Positions 51,802 through 60,624 of a DNA stretch of 64,000 bases are shown in pieces. The position numbers and the translations under genes were made by a program. The notes under the pieces are model-generated. The model searched no databases. It was not told the DNA's origin and worked only from the letters and a program-made list of their open reading frames with translations. Source of the stretch: Cyclobacterium sp. (GTDB taxonomy: Bacteria; Bacteroidota; Bacteroidia; Cytophagales; Cyclobacteriaceae); assembly GCF_014762705.1 (NCBI RefSeq), contig NZ_JABURL010000102.1:1-64000 (forward strand). Direction: 5' to 3'. The first letter of the stretch is position 1. Each line of letters starts with the position of its first letter.

Positions 51802-53286
51802 TTATTTCGTTTTTTCCGTGTTATAGTGATAGGCAAGCGTTAGGATGTCATCGGGTTTAACCTCTTCGGCTAATGTGCCGTAAAACAACAGCTTTTGCGG
51901 GTATATCGTGTGTATAAGGGATCTTTTGTCCTCTGTTTTGCTTTCTTCAAAGATGCTGTCCAACGCCATTAATTCCATGATGTCTTTTTCCAATAAGGAT
52001 TCTATTTTGGGCAGGCTTCGGCAAATATTATCCAGTTTTTCTTTCAATCCGGTTAAGACCGAGTCGTATTGCCGCTTGATTTCGAGATAATCGGTTGGTT
52101 CAATTTTCTGCATGGCCAGCAGGTTACGGATATGCGATACCCTGTTCTCGTAATCCTTTAGCTGATGTAACAATTGCTTTTTTATTTTCTGCTCATTTTG
52201 GGTAAGCTCATAGTACGCTTCCGCGATGATTTTTCGGTAGATAGCCGACATCTCTTTTCTGGGGATGAACTTTCGCAACTCCCCCTCAAACACCTGGTGG
52301 AGTTCTTCAACCCTTATCCGGTAAGGGCATCCCTTACGGCAGTGATAGTAACTGTAATGATTTGTCCTTCCCTTTGATCTACTGGCGGTGAGAAGGCTAC
52401 CGCAGACCGGGCATATCAGGAAACCTCTTAATGGAAAATCATTTCGGGTATTGATCTTGGGTCTATATTTCCTGCCTCTTCCGTCCAATATCTCCTGTAC
52501 CTTATCAAACAACTCTTCTGATATGATGGCCTGATGCTGTCCCTGGATAAACCGGCTTTCTTCATCCTTGAACTTTGGCAGGAATATCTTTCCGCAGTAC
52601 ACGGGATTTCGAATCAATTGCCAAAACGCATTTTTACTACATTGCAAACCTTTTTCCCTTGCATTTTTCCAGACCTGTTCGGTATTGAATACACCCTTTG
52701 ACAACTCTTCGAATGCCCAATAGAGTATGGTGGCATCCGGTTCTTTGGGAGCAATGTACTTATGTCCACCCTGGTCTATCTTGTTTTTGTAACCTACGGG
52801 AGCGAGTCCCATATAACGACCTTCCTTCTTCGCCCTTCGCATGCCGTAGAATACGTTGAGCGCGCGACGGTCATTTTCTACCTCGGGTGCGGCAAGATAA
52901 AAGGCAAGCATCATCTTGTTCTCCGGAATGGATAGATCCAACGGTTGTTCGATGGCCTGTGGTTCAACCCCGAAATCACGGAGAACATTTATCATCTGAT
53001 AAGCGTCACCTGCGTTCCTGCTGAACCGATCCCATTTGGTGAACAGGACAAGATCGATTTTGCCCCGGTGTTTTTTAAGGTAGGAAAGCAGTTTTTTCCA
53101 TTCAGGTCTATTGAAGGATTTAGCAGAATGATCCTCATAGACAATATTCCGTATTTCAATCCAATGATTGTCACAGTATTTTCGCAGCATTTCCTCCTGG
53201 TTACGCTGTGAATAACCCTTGTCTGCCTGTTCATCGGTACTTACGCGGACGTATAGATCAGCTCTCTTTCCTCTTTCAACGCTCAT
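51802..53286 (-). CDS. large serine recombinase 2
   Basis: 494 residues. Same layout as recombinase 1: YVRVSTDEQADKGYSQRNQ with Ser16, LFTKWDRFSRNAGDAYQM, zinc ribbon CPVCGSLLTA...CRKGC, coiled coil near 370-440. The first ~250 residues are very similar to recombinase 1, the C-terminal part less so; they are old duplicates or tandem arrivals. Its ATG overlaps the stop of the 55-residue gene (ATGAGCGTTGA). Confidence 0.92.
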   Translation of the reverse strand: MSVERGKRADLYVRVSTDEQADKGYSQRNQEEMLRKYCDNHWIEIRNIVYEDHSAKSFNRPEWKKLLSYLKKHRGKIDLVLFTKWDRFSRNAGDAYQMINVLRDFGVEPQAIEQPLDLSIPENKMMLAFYLAAPEVENDRRALNVFYGMRRAKKEGRYMGLAPVGYKNKIDQGGHKYIAPKEPDATILYWAFEELSKGVFNTEQVWKNAREKGLQCSKNAFWQLIRNPVYCGKIFLPKFKDEESRFIQGQHQAIISEELFDKVQEILDGRGRKYRPKINTRNDFPLRGFLICPVCGSLLTASRSKGRTNHYSYYHCRKGCPYRIRVEELHQVFEGELRKFIPRKEMSAIYRKIIAEAYYELTQNEQKIKKQLLHQLKDYENRVSHIRNLLAMQKIEPTDYLEIKRQYDSVLTGLKEKLDNICRSLPKIESLLEKDIMELMALDSIFEESKTEDKRSLIHTIYPQKLLFYGTLAEEVKPDDILTLAYHYNTEKTK

Positions 53287-53443
53287 CCGATTCCAGGTAT
53301 TTTGTTACCGTTATCTTTGCCAGTTTCTTCAAGAACGCCAGAAGCTTAGCAGCTTCTTCCTTGCTGACTTCAATCTGCTGCTGCCTTAACATACTGACGA
53401 TTTTATCCGGTGTTACTTTTATATTTTGTGCTATTGCTTCCAT
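53276..53443 (-). CDS. 55-residue helical protein before the serine recombinase
   Basis: MEAIAQNIKVTPDKIVSM...TKYLESDER, predicted helical and basic/acidic mixed. A strong GGAGG lies 9 bases before its ATG, unusual in this phylum, and its stop overlaps the recombinase start by ATGA-type coupling. Might be a recombination directionality or DNA-binding accessory factor, by position only. Confidence 0.6.
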   Translation of the reverse strand: MEAIAQNIKVTPDKIVSMLRQQQIEVSKEEAAKLLAFLKKLAKITVTKYLESDER

Positions 53444-54024
53444 AAGCTATCCTCCAATTGCCATTCATCCTGAAAGTTATAGGCAAAGGAGCCCGGACGT
53501 TGGAATGATGCAGTGATTGGCGATTAAAGGAAGTATTTGGCTAAATAGATTTCCACATTCGTTTTAGCTTTTTTGTAGCCCAAGCACATTTGCTTCCCTG
53601 CACATTCCCTCTACTGCAAAAGAGCTTGCTGGCTACCTCTGAAACAGGAAATAGAAAACCGTAACCCCGCCGCAGTCTTCCGTTTGCGTTTTTCCAATCC
53701 CTGTTCACCGGGCTTTCACAGCCCTATCATTAGTACCCAAAAGGAAATTGTCAGAATAATATTTTCCAATACGAAACCGGTAAAAAGGCAGCTAAGATGT
53801 AGTGGGCAGCCACCGCGCAAGCCCAACCAAAAGACTACGGCATAAACGGTTTCCTCCCCGGGGGGGTCCCCTCCAATTATTCCGTTTCCTTTTGGTTTTG
53901 CGCCATGCCCACTCCGGTTACCTGCTTTCTTTTTTCCGGTTTTTCTTTTGGAAAAATTTATGCGAAGCGAAGCGGAGCAGACCACAACAGGAAACAGGGA
54001 ACGAGGAAAAGCGAACGTAACAAA
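53444..54024. other. leader region of the ssb gene, nothing firm
   Basis: About 580 bases between divergent units. It contains a GC-rich spot CTCCCCGGGGGGGTCCCC near 53854-53871. A minus-strand frame (53716-53985) has a hydrophobic end but no family features, so it is not called. Could hold an origin of transfer or replication signals; none identified. Confidence 0.35.
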
Positions 54025-54444
54025 ATGTCAAACTCTAAAAACAGTACGATTATGAACATCATCGGAAGACTGACAAGGGATGCGGAAGTACGTACCCTGT
54101 CAAACGAAAAGCAGGTAGTAAACTTTTCGGTAGCGGTAAACGACAGCTACCGAAACAAACAGGGTGAGCGAGTAGAACAGACCGCATATTTCGATTGCGC
54201 CTATTGGATTTCCTCAAGCGTAGCAAGGCTACTGACCAAAGGTACATTGGTAGAATTATCAGGCAGGGTAAGCGCCAGGGCGTGGACGGGCAAAGACGGT
54301 GAAACCCGTGCAGGACTGAACTTCCATACTTCACAAATTAAATTGCATGGAGGCGGTAAGAGAGCGGAAACCACACAGGCTACCCAGCAACCCGAAAACA
54401 ACAAGGTAACGGTGCAGGGAACGGAGGACGACCTTCCATTTTAA
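54025..54444 (+). CDS. ssb: single-stranded DNA-binding protein
   Basis: 139 residues. OB fold NIIGRLTRDAEVRTLSNEKQVVNFSVAVND, FDCAYWISSSVARLLTKGTLVELSGRVSARAW, and the acidic tip EDDLPF at the C-terminus for partner binding. Start ATG 54025. Plasmid/ICE-type SSB, next to DUF932. Confidence 0.93.
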   Translation: MSNSKNSTIMNIIGRLTRDAEVRTLSNEKQVVNFSVAVNDSYRNKQGERVEQTAYFDCAYWISSSVARLLTKGTLVELSGRVSARAWTGKDGETRAGLNFHTSQIKLHGGGKRAETTQATQQPENNKVTVQGTEDDLPF

Positions 54445-54488
54445 CAACAGTATTCATTTCATTTTCAAACATCAAAATTTCAAATATC

Positions 54489-55562
54489 ATGGCACATAAT
54501 CTGAATTTCAACGAGCGTACAGGACGTTATTCATTCTTTAGCGTACAGCAGAAAGCGTGGCACGGTTTGGGACAAATCGTGGAGCAGTACCCGACAAGCG
54601 AGGAAGCTATCAAATATGCAGGGTTAGATTACGAGGTAGTAAAATCCCCCCTGTTCACCAAAGGTTCGGGCATAATCGAAACAGCTAATGGCATAGAGAT
54701 AGGCAGTAATGAACTGGAAGCCCCCAACTATTTCGCCAATATCCGCACCGACAACAATGTCGTATTGGGCGTAGTGGGCAAAGATTACCATATTGTACAG
54801 AACCGTGAAGCCTTTAATTTCTTTGATGCCATCGTAGGCGGTGGCGAAGGTATCCTGTACGAAACTGCAGGAGCGTTGGGCAATGGGGAGCGCATATTTA
54901 TCACAGCCAAACTGCCCGATTATATCCGTGTGGGAAATGGCGATGACGTGACGGAAAAATACATTTTCCTGACCACTTCGCATGACGGTAGCGGAAGTAT
55001 CACGGCAGCTTTCACACCTATCCGTATCGTATGCCAAAATACGCTGAATGCTTCGCTTCGCAATATGACCAATGTAGTGCGAATCAAACACACTTCAGGC
55101 GCAAAACAGCGTATCGAGATTGCCCACAGGATAATGGGGTTGGCAAACACGTTGAGCAACCAGTTAGAAGGCATTTTCAACGAATGGACAAAGGTAAAGG
55201 TGACCGACCGAGAAGTAAGAAAGCTCATCCAGTTAGCACTTTGCCCGAACAAGGAAACCCTTGACCTTATCAAAAAAGGTGCGGAAGATGAAATTTCCAC
55301 CGTGTTCAAAAACACCGTGGATGATGCCTTCGCCTATGCCATGATAAGCGACACACAGCAAATGGACACGACCAAAGGCACGTTGTTCGGGGCGTATAAT
55401 GCCGTTACAGGCTACTATCAGAATGTTCGCAATTACAGGAACGAGGAAGCCAAGTTACAGAGCATTGTATTGGGTGGTACTGCCCAACTCAAATCGCAGA
55501 AAGCCTTTGAATGGTGTAATGCCTTTGCAACGGACGGTGCGGACATCCTGAACCTTAATTAG
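54489..55562 (+). CDS. DUF932 phage/plasmid-like protein
   Basis: 357 residues. Family blocks: FFSVQQKAWHGLGQIVEQYPTS, TDNNVVLGVVGKDYHIVQNREAF, and ITAAFTPIRIVCQNTLNASL. DUF932 proteins are common on plasmids and conjugative elements; role unknown. 44 bases after ssb, so probably one transcript; a hairpin follows. Confidence 0.92.
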   Translation: MAHNLNFNERTGRYSFFSVQQKAWHGLGQIVEQYPTSEEAIKYAGLDYEVVKSPLFTKGSGIIETANGIEIGSNELEAPNYFANIRTDNNVVLGVVGKDYHIVQNREAFNFFDAIVGGGEGILYETAGALGNGERIFITAKLPDYIRVGNGDDVTEKYIFLTTSHDGSGSITAAFTPIRIVCQNTLNASLRNMTNVVRIKHTSGAKQRIEIAHRIMGLANTLSNQLEGIFNEWTKVKVTDREVRKLIQLALCPNKETLDLIKKGAEDEISTVFKNTVDDAFAYAMISDTQQMDTTKGTLFGAYNAVTGYYQNVRNYRNEEAKLQSIVLGGTAQLKSQKAFEWCNAFATDGADILNLN

Positions 55563-55570
55563 ATAATCAC

Positions 55571-55598
55571 AGGCTACCGCCTTATTCGGTGGTAGCCT
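55571..55598 (+). terminator. hairpin after DUF932
   Basis: AGGCTACC...GGTAGCCT plus inner pairing, followed by TT and an A-run. Either a terminator or an attenuating hairpin, as the PRTRC gene follows. Confidence 0.55.
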
Positions 55599-55616
55599 TT
55601 AAAAAAACTTTAAACG

Positions 55617-55787
55617 ATGAACACAAATTTCTTCAATCAGATAGCGCAGTTGGAGTTTACAGGAAACCTGCAACTGACCATAGCAAAAGGAGCGGAAAAC
55701 CATCTTATCGTATCGGTAATGCTCCACAATGACGGGTGCGGAGATAGTGCCTGGAATGGAAGCCCATTTTCCGAAACTGACCCGTGA
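55617..55787 (+). pseudogene. PRTRC system protein E, 5' fragment
   Basis: About 43 residues of PRTRC protein E (MNTNFFNQIAQLEFTGNLQL, then VSVMLHNDGCGD) before the frame changes into unrelated sequence at about 55745 and stops at 55785. The breakpoint coincides with the start of a transposase fragment. The rest of the PRTRC set is not in the window. Confidence 0.72.
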
Positions 55788-56013
55788 AAAATCAGGAAAG
55801 AAGGGAGAGAACTTCAAGCAGATGCACCGGGTGATTATGATGTTCAAGGCCTGGCTTAGGGGCACCCACCATTCGGTCATGAACTTACAGCCATATATCA
55901 ACGAGTACACTTACCGGTTTAACCGTCATAAAATGAAAGAGGGACTCTTTGAGAATTTAATGCAGAGGATGGTAGCAAAGCCTCCTTATCCATATAAGGA
56001 ATTCATTTATTAA
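55745..56013 (+). pseudogene. IS1595-family transposase, 3' fragment
   Basis: The 3' part of a transposase: EIVPGMEAHFPKLTREKSGKK, FKAWLRGTHHSVMNLQPYINEYTYRFNRHK, closing MVAKPPYPYKEF. It has the order of the C-terminus of the intact transposase next door. The 5' part was lost, so this is a relic joined to PRTRC E. Confidence 0.75.
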
Positions 56014-56035
56014 ATGCCTAATTCAAATAAAATAA

Positions 56036-56992
56036 TAGAGATGACCGTTTAATTTCATATATTTATGCTTTTAAACAAGCAGATAATGGATTTTTTCAAA
56101 GGACAAGAGCTTATAGAGTTCAGTAGAAGGTTCCAGACCGAGTTGGATTGTAAGAAATATTTGTCCGAACTTAAGTGGAAAGATGGATTTACGTGTCGCA
56201 AGTGTGGTCATCAGGGTAGCCAGATCAGAAAGGATTACGCACGTACCTGCAATAAATGTAGCGATACAGAAAGTGCTGGCGCAGGCACCCTTTTCCATAA
56301 AGTCAAATTTGGTCTTGTAAAGGCATTTTATATCTGTTTTGAGATGAGCACAAGTACCAAAAGTCTCTCTGCGATGTATATGGCCAAACGGTATGGCATT
56401 AACCGTAAAACAGCCATGAGCTTCATGCATAAAGTACGTGAGGCCATGAAATCGAGCGGAAATCATCCGATGAAGGGAGAAGTTCATGTGGACGAATTCG
56501 TAGTAGGGGGCCAAGAAGCCGGACATACCGGAAGGAGCTATGGAGGTAAGAAAAAGAAGGTAGTATGCGCGGTAGAACTTACTGATGCAGGAAAAGTCAA
56601 ACGGTTTTATGCTTTACAGATCAAGGATTTTTCAGCCAAATCACTACGTCCCATCTTTGAGAGCCACATCGACAGGGGTGCCCAAGTTCAGACAGACGAA
56701 TGGAAAGGGTATCGTCCTATCAAAAATGACTTTACCATCAAACAGACTCCCAGTGAATTAGGCTTAAATTTTAAAGCAATTCACACCATGATCCATCAGG
56801 TAAAATCGTGGTTAAGGACGACGTTTTCCTGGGTAAGCAAAAGGCATATAGCCCGCTACCTAAGTGAGTTTTCCTACAGAATCAACCGCTCACAGAGCAA
56901 GGACACGATCTTCCACAATTTGATCACCAGAATGGTCAGTAAGAAAAAAATCCATATTGCTGACTTAATATGATATTAACTGGTCACCTCTA
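56036..56992 (+). mobile_element. IS1595-family insertion sequence, intact, with 8-bp target duplication
   Basis: 957 bases. Target duplication TAAAATAA at 56028-56035 and 56993-57000. Terminal inverted repeats: left TAGAGATGACCGTTTAAT, right (complement) TAGAGGTGACCAGTTAAT, matching at 15 of 18 positions. Carries one transposase gene. Eight-base duplications are typical of the IS1595 family. Confidence 0.85.
56065..56973 (+). CDS. IS1595-family transposase (ISXO2-like)
   Basis: 302 residues. N-terminal zinc ribbon CRKCGHQGSQ...CNKCSD (~47-72), catalytic acidic residues in VHVDEFVVGG and VQTDEWKGYRP, and the C-terminal VKSWLRTTFSWVSKRH block, giving the ISXO2-type DDE-like domain. ATG 56065 lies 30 bases inside the element; intact and likely active. 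Confidence 0.93.
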   Translation: MLLNKQIMDFFKGQELIEFSRRFQTELDCKKYLSELKWKDGFTCRKCGHQGSQIRKDYARTCNKCSDTESAGAGTLFHKVKFGLVKAFYICFEMSTSTKSLSAMYMAKRYGINRKTAMSFMHKVREAMKSSGNHPMKGEVHVDEFVVGGQEAGHTGRSYGGKKKKVVCAVELTDAGKVKRFYALQIKDFSAKSLRPIFESHIDRGAQVQTDEWKGYRPIKNDFTIKQTPSELGLNFKAIHTMIHQVKSWLRTTFSWVSKRHIARYLSEFSYRINRSQSKDTIFHNLITRMVSKKKIHIADLI

Positions 56993-57033
56993 TAAAATAA
57001 TTGAACAGTTGAATTTTATTTTCCAAAATCCTT

Positions 57034-58093
57034 TAATGTTAATATGTATGTCCGCAAAGTCACCAGTAACCATATAAGTTCTTATTGACAGTTGGTGACA
57101 ATTGCTTTATTGAGGGTTTAACTCATTATAAATTAGGTCAAAATAAACGGTTTTGGCCATGAATATTATCAATTTCATTAATCGGTTTCCAGACGAAGCT
57201 TCCTGTATTGAATTCATCAAAGAACAGAGAATCCAGCAGGGGATCATTTGTAAGAAGTGTGCTGGAATCAAGCATTATTGGCTTGAAAACAAGCTTTCCT
57301 TCCAATGTGCTTCCTGTGGATTCAGAACCAGTATCAGGAGCGGTACAGTGATGCCGAGCAGTAATTTACCTATCAGGACTTGGATGATGGCTATTACTTT
57401 CATCACCGCTACCAAGAAAGGGTTTAGTGCAGCTGAACTCCAGCGACAACTGGGTATGAAGCGCTACGAACCGGTTTTCAGGATGTATCACAAGCTCCGC
57501 GTGGTGATGGGACAACGAGATGAACGCTATCGACTTGAGGACATGGTAGAATACGATGAGGCATACGTGGGAAAAGCCACCACGGCTAAGGTCAGAAGCC
57601 AACTCAAGCGAGGAAGAGGCAGTCAAAAACAGTCAAAAGTGGCTGTCATGGCTGAATCCACACCTTTAGAAGATCTTGAGTCGGGCAAAATTGACAAGAG
57701 CTGTAGATACTTCAAAATGAAGAAGATAAAGAACTTGGAGGCAAAAACAGCACAAGATTTAATCAAAGATTACATTGATTCAAAGGCTGTGCTTCAAACA
57801 GATAAGAGTACCACCTTCTCAGACCTGAGTGATTGTATTGAAGTTCATGTCAGAGAAATCTCTGGGACCAAAGAAGGCAATTTTAACCTCAAATGGGTTC
57901 ATATTGCCATCAGTAACTTAAAGAAACACCTGCAGACATACCATATGATCAGCGAAGGAATGATGCAGAACTACCTGGATGAGTTTTGTTACAAACTCAA
58001 CCGAAGATATTTCGGTCAAAAACTATTTGACAGACTCATTATTGCTTCGATTTACCTATACTGGTGTGATTGCGGATAATCATAAATGTTAAT
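57034..58093 (+). mobile_element. second IS1595-family element, ends approximate
   Basis: Encloses the transposase gene 57159-58079. Imperfect ends: left GTTAATATGTATGTCCGC, right complement GATTAACATTTATGATTATCCGC, similar apart from a short gap. No clear target duplication was found, so the limits are approximate. Confidence 0.55.
57159..58079 (+). CDS. IS1595-family transposase, second type
   Basis: 306 residues from ATG 57159 (TTG 57153 also open). Zinc ribbon CKKCAG...CASCG (~31-55), then VEYDEAYVGKAT and VLQTDKSTTFSD acidic motifs; C-terminal WVHIAISNLKKHLQTYHMIS. Only distantly similar to the first transposase, so a separate arrival. The IS copies are adjacent in the accessory region. 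Confidence 0.9.
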   Translation: MNIINFINRFPDEASCIEFIKEQRIQQGIICKKCAGIKHYWLENKLSFQCASCGFRTSIRSGTVMPSSNLPIRTWMMAITFITATKKGFSAAELQRQLGMKRYEPVFRMYHKLRVVMGQRDERYRLEDMVEYDEAYVGKATTAKVRSQLKRGRGSQKQSKVAVMAESTPLEDLESGKIDKSCRYFKMKKIKNLEAKTAQDLIKDYIDSKAVLQTDKSTTFSDLSDCIEVHVREISGTKEGNFNLKWVHIAISNLKKHLQTYHMISEGMMQNYLDEFCYKLNRRYFGQKLFDRLIIASIYLYWCDCG

Positions 58094-58115
58094 CAAAATT
58101 TATTAATTTTATAGT

Positions 58116-58538
58116 GTGAAATCTTTCTTTACTAAAATACTGTCCTTCTTTTTAGCAGTTTTTATACTGTTTTCCACCACATCCTTTACGGTAAATATGC
58201 ACTTTTGCTGTAATAAAATGGTGGATTTGGCTTTTTTTAGTAAAGCAGAATCTTGTATGGAGACTGCACAGAAAAAAGATAATAATTCCAAGCAATGTAC
58301 TACAATACAAGAGAAAGACTGTTGCGATAATAAGACCATCTTGAAAGAAGGAGATGACACCTTCAAGAAGGCCAATACAATTTCAGAGATTGAAACTTTA
58401 GTTTTCTTAAACAACTTCGTCTATTCTTATATCAACCTTTTTGAAGGTTTAGAGAAAAACACAGTTTCTTTTAAGGCTTATAGGCCACCTTTGCTATCCA
58501 CAGACCTTGTAATCCTCAACGAGTCCTTTTTAATTTGA
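58116..58538 (+). CDS. HYC_CC_PP family protein
   Basis: 140 residues from GTG 58116. One hydrophobic leader (ILSFFLAVFILFSTTSF), then HFCC, a CC pair (KDCCDNK) and YRPP that give the family its name. Exported Cys-rich proteins of this kind lie at the head of metal-resistance and efflux clusters in Bacteroidota. First gene of the cargo cluster; 170 bases to the regulator. Confidence 0.8.
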   Translation: MKSFFTKILSFFLAVFILFSTTSFTVNMHFCCNKMVDLAFFSKAESCMETAQKKDNNSKQCTTIQEKDCCDNKTILKEGDDTFKKANTISEIETLVFLNNFVYSYINLFEGLEKNTVSFKAYRPPLLSTDLVILNESFLI

Positions 58539-58707
58539 TTTTCTACTTCGCAGGTTAAAATTAATCTGCATTGCCTCTATAGCCAATATTTCACTTCTGG
58601 CTAACATTTGTTGTACCCTATTCTCAACAACGCTACACAATATTAATCCTGTTAGGCTAAACCTATCAGACCATTGAGCTAAACTCATTGACAATACATT
58701 ATATACT

Positions 58708-59289
58708 ATGAACAAACCAAAAGAATTTTGGATTAAGAATATGGTCTGTAACCGCTGCTCAAAAGTAATTAAACAAGAATTACAAGAACTTGAAGTTACA
58801 GTGCTTTCATTGGAATTAGGAAGGTTATTGGTAGAAGCACCAAAAAAAACCAGCAATGAAATTGTCGAAGCTGTTACAACTGTGCTTCACGCTAATGATT
58901 TTGAAATTGTACAAAAAGAAGAAGAAATGCTCACAGAAAGAATCAAGATTATTCTAATAGAACAATTGCAAGAGCTACCGTTACATATTAAGGTAAAAAC
59001 ATCTGAACTATTGGCTTCAAGACTTCATAAAGATTACAAGACATTGAGCAGATTGTTTTCAGCAAATCAACAGACAACCATTGAAAAGTACTTTATCAAA
59101 TTAAAAATAGAAAAAGTCAAAGAGCTCATTCAGCTTAAACAACATTCCTTTTCAGATATAGGATATTTATTGGACTACAGTAGTGTCAACCACCTGTCTA
59201 GACAGTTTAAGGAAGTGGTGGGAATGAGTATGACCGATTACAAAAACACAGGAAATTGGAAACGGAATTTCTATGATGAAATTATATAG
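58708..59289 (+). CDS. AraC-family regulator with HMA-like N-terminal domain
   Basis: 193 residues. Residues ~10-70 follow the HMA fold with MVCNRC in place of GMTCxxC (KNMVCNRCSKVIKQEL...EVTVLSLELGRLLVE). Residues ~85-185 are the AraC HTH: VKTSELLASRLHKDYKTLSRLF and FSDIGYLLDYSSVNHLSRQFKEVVGMSMTDYK. So likely a one-component metal sensor; its target promoter is probably near 58100 or 59350 (inference). Confidence 0.88.
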   Translation: MNKPKEFWIKNMVCNRCSKVIKQELQELEVTVLSLELGRLLVEAPKKTSNEIVEAVTTVLHANDFEIVQKEEEMLTERIKIILIEQLQELPLHIKVKTSELLASRLHKDYKTLSRLFSANQQTTIEKYFIKLKIEKVKELIQLKQHSFSDIGYLLDYSSVNHLSRQFKEVVGMSMTDYKNTGNWKRNFYDEII

Positions 59290-59358
59290 ATATCAACGAA
59301 AGTTATGCAGACAAAAGCTTAAGGCAATGGTTAATTTCATCAAATTAAATTAAACAAA

Positions 59359-59956
59359 ATGAAAAAACTACTTATCACATTAGTATTAATTCCCTTTATA
59401 GGAATTGCACAAACCTTTGAAAATTTAGACTACATCTCGCCTTTTAGCAATGGCGTCGCTGCCATTAAAAAAGGGAACGAATGGGGTTTTATTGACCCAG
59501 AAGGAAATTTAATCGTTGATTTTCGAATGATTTGGTGGCAACCAAAACAGACAATGCAAGCTACCCTATATTCAGTAACGGAAAATGCCTGATTGCAAAC
59601 CAAAAAGATGGCTTGCTCTATTATGGCTATATCGATAAAACTGGAAAAACTGTCATCACTCCACAATTCCTCAATGCCAACAACTTTCAATATGGCAAAG
59701 CCTTGGTGTTAAAAGTTGAAAAAGAAACCATTGGCTATAATGACATTTTCAAAAAAGACGTGGTAAACTACCATTATTTTGAGCTTGTTATAGATGAGAA
59801 TGGTAATACCATTGACCATTTAACGCAATTGGCCATTCACGTCTCGCCAAAAGATAAGAATGATAAAATCCACCTGCCATCACATCAAAATTGATTTCGG
59901 AAAATTTGGTGGCAGTTAAAGGTAATAATAAGAAGTGGCGTATAAAAAAAATCTAA
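59359..59956 (+). pseudogene. WG-repeat protein, interrupted by two frameshifts
   Basis: Signal peptide LLITLVLIPFIGIAQ, then WG-repeat units (KKGNEWGFIDPEGN, YYGYIDKTGKTVI). Frame changes twice: near 59526, restoring one A (CGAAATG instead of CGAATG) joins EGNLIVDFR to NDLVATKTDN; near 59868 one A in GATAAAATCC restores DKNPPAITSKLISENL and ends at a natural stop (59954-59956). Joined, about 200 residues. Either a pseudogene or sequence error. Confidence 0.7.
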
Positions 59957-60038
59957 TAATATTGAAAATAAACATAACATATAAGAAATTCAAAAAGATT
60001 ATAACCTTTTTAAAATCTGCGAATTAATAGTTGATAAT

Positions 60039-60078
60039 CCATTCCCTCAACTATAAACATTTAGATTGTTGGGAATGG
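60039..60078 (+). terminator. hairpin upstream of the Met-rich gene
   Basis: CCATTCCCTCAAC pairs with GTTGGGAATGG around a 16-base loop. There is no long T-run, so termination is weak; it may also act on the leader of the next gene. Confidence 0.35.
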
Positions 60079-60121
60079 GTTTATAAAAATTAAAATAAAT
60101 GTTTAACTCAAAAAATAAATT

Positions 60122-60337
60122 ATGAAAACACTACTAATTGTTTTATCGGCAGTTGGGCTTTTAAGCTTAAACAGTTGCAAACAAGAAACAAACACTCAGG
60201 CACTAATGGAAAACCCTGAAACTCGCACAGAAGTTTTTAATGCCATTTCCAAAAATCACGACTATATGACCGAATTTATGGAAAGTATGCACGACAACCA
60301 ACACGCAATGCAAATGATGCAGGGAACAAAAAAATGA
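60122..60337 (+). CDS. lipoprotein, N-terminal part of a Met-rich protein
   Basis: 71 residues, lipobox SLNSCKQE (Cys near 19). NPETRTEVFNAISKNHDYMTEFMESMHDNQHAMQMMQ ends at a stop in GGAACAAAAAAATGATG. The next frame begins at the overlapping ATG (60334). With one A restored to the run, the two join as QGTKKMMSSMMQG, so this is probably one 160-residue gene split by a lost base. Confidence 0.7.
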   Translation: MKTLLIVLSAVGLLSLNSCKQETNTQALMENPETRTEVFNAISKNHDYMTEFMESMHDNQHAMQMMQGTKK

Positions 60338-60600
60338 TGAGCTCAATGATGCAAGGAGAAGGAATGCAAATGATGATGAAAGACAGTACAATGATGCACT
60401 CAATGATGGACGGAATGATGAATGACGGCAAAATGATGGGCACTATGATGAAAATGATGCACGAAAAAGGGATGATGAGCGAAGACTGTATGGAATCCTG
60501 CTCAAAGATGATGGGCGAAAAAGGAATGGATATGCAGGGTATGGACAAGATGGACGATATGGATAGTCCAACCAAAGGTGAGCATACCGAGCATCATTAA
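60334..60600 (+). CDS. Met-rich protein, C-terminal part
   Basis: 88 residues, about 30 of them methionine (MMSSMMQGEGMQMMMKDSTM, DGKMMGTMMKMMHEKGMM), plus two Cys near SEDCMESC and a His end. Such Met and MxM clusters bind Cu(I). As a separate frame it starts by ATGA overlap; more likely the tail of the preceding lipoprotein. Role in copper binding is inferred from composition. Confidence 0.7.
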   Translation: MMSSMMQGEGMQMMMKDSTMMHSMMDGMMNDGKMMGTMMKMMHEKGMMSEDCMESCSKMMGEKGMDMQGMDKMDDMDSPTKGEHTEHH

Positions 60601-60624
60601 TTTTAACTTTTAAAATAAACAACA

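Noticed and set aside
53716-53985. 89-residue minus frame in the ssb leader with hydrophobic end
   Set aside because: No start context or family signs; kept only as a regulatory-region remark.
58109-58414. 101-residue minus frame opposite HYC_CC_PP
   Set aside because: Antisense shadow of a recognised family.
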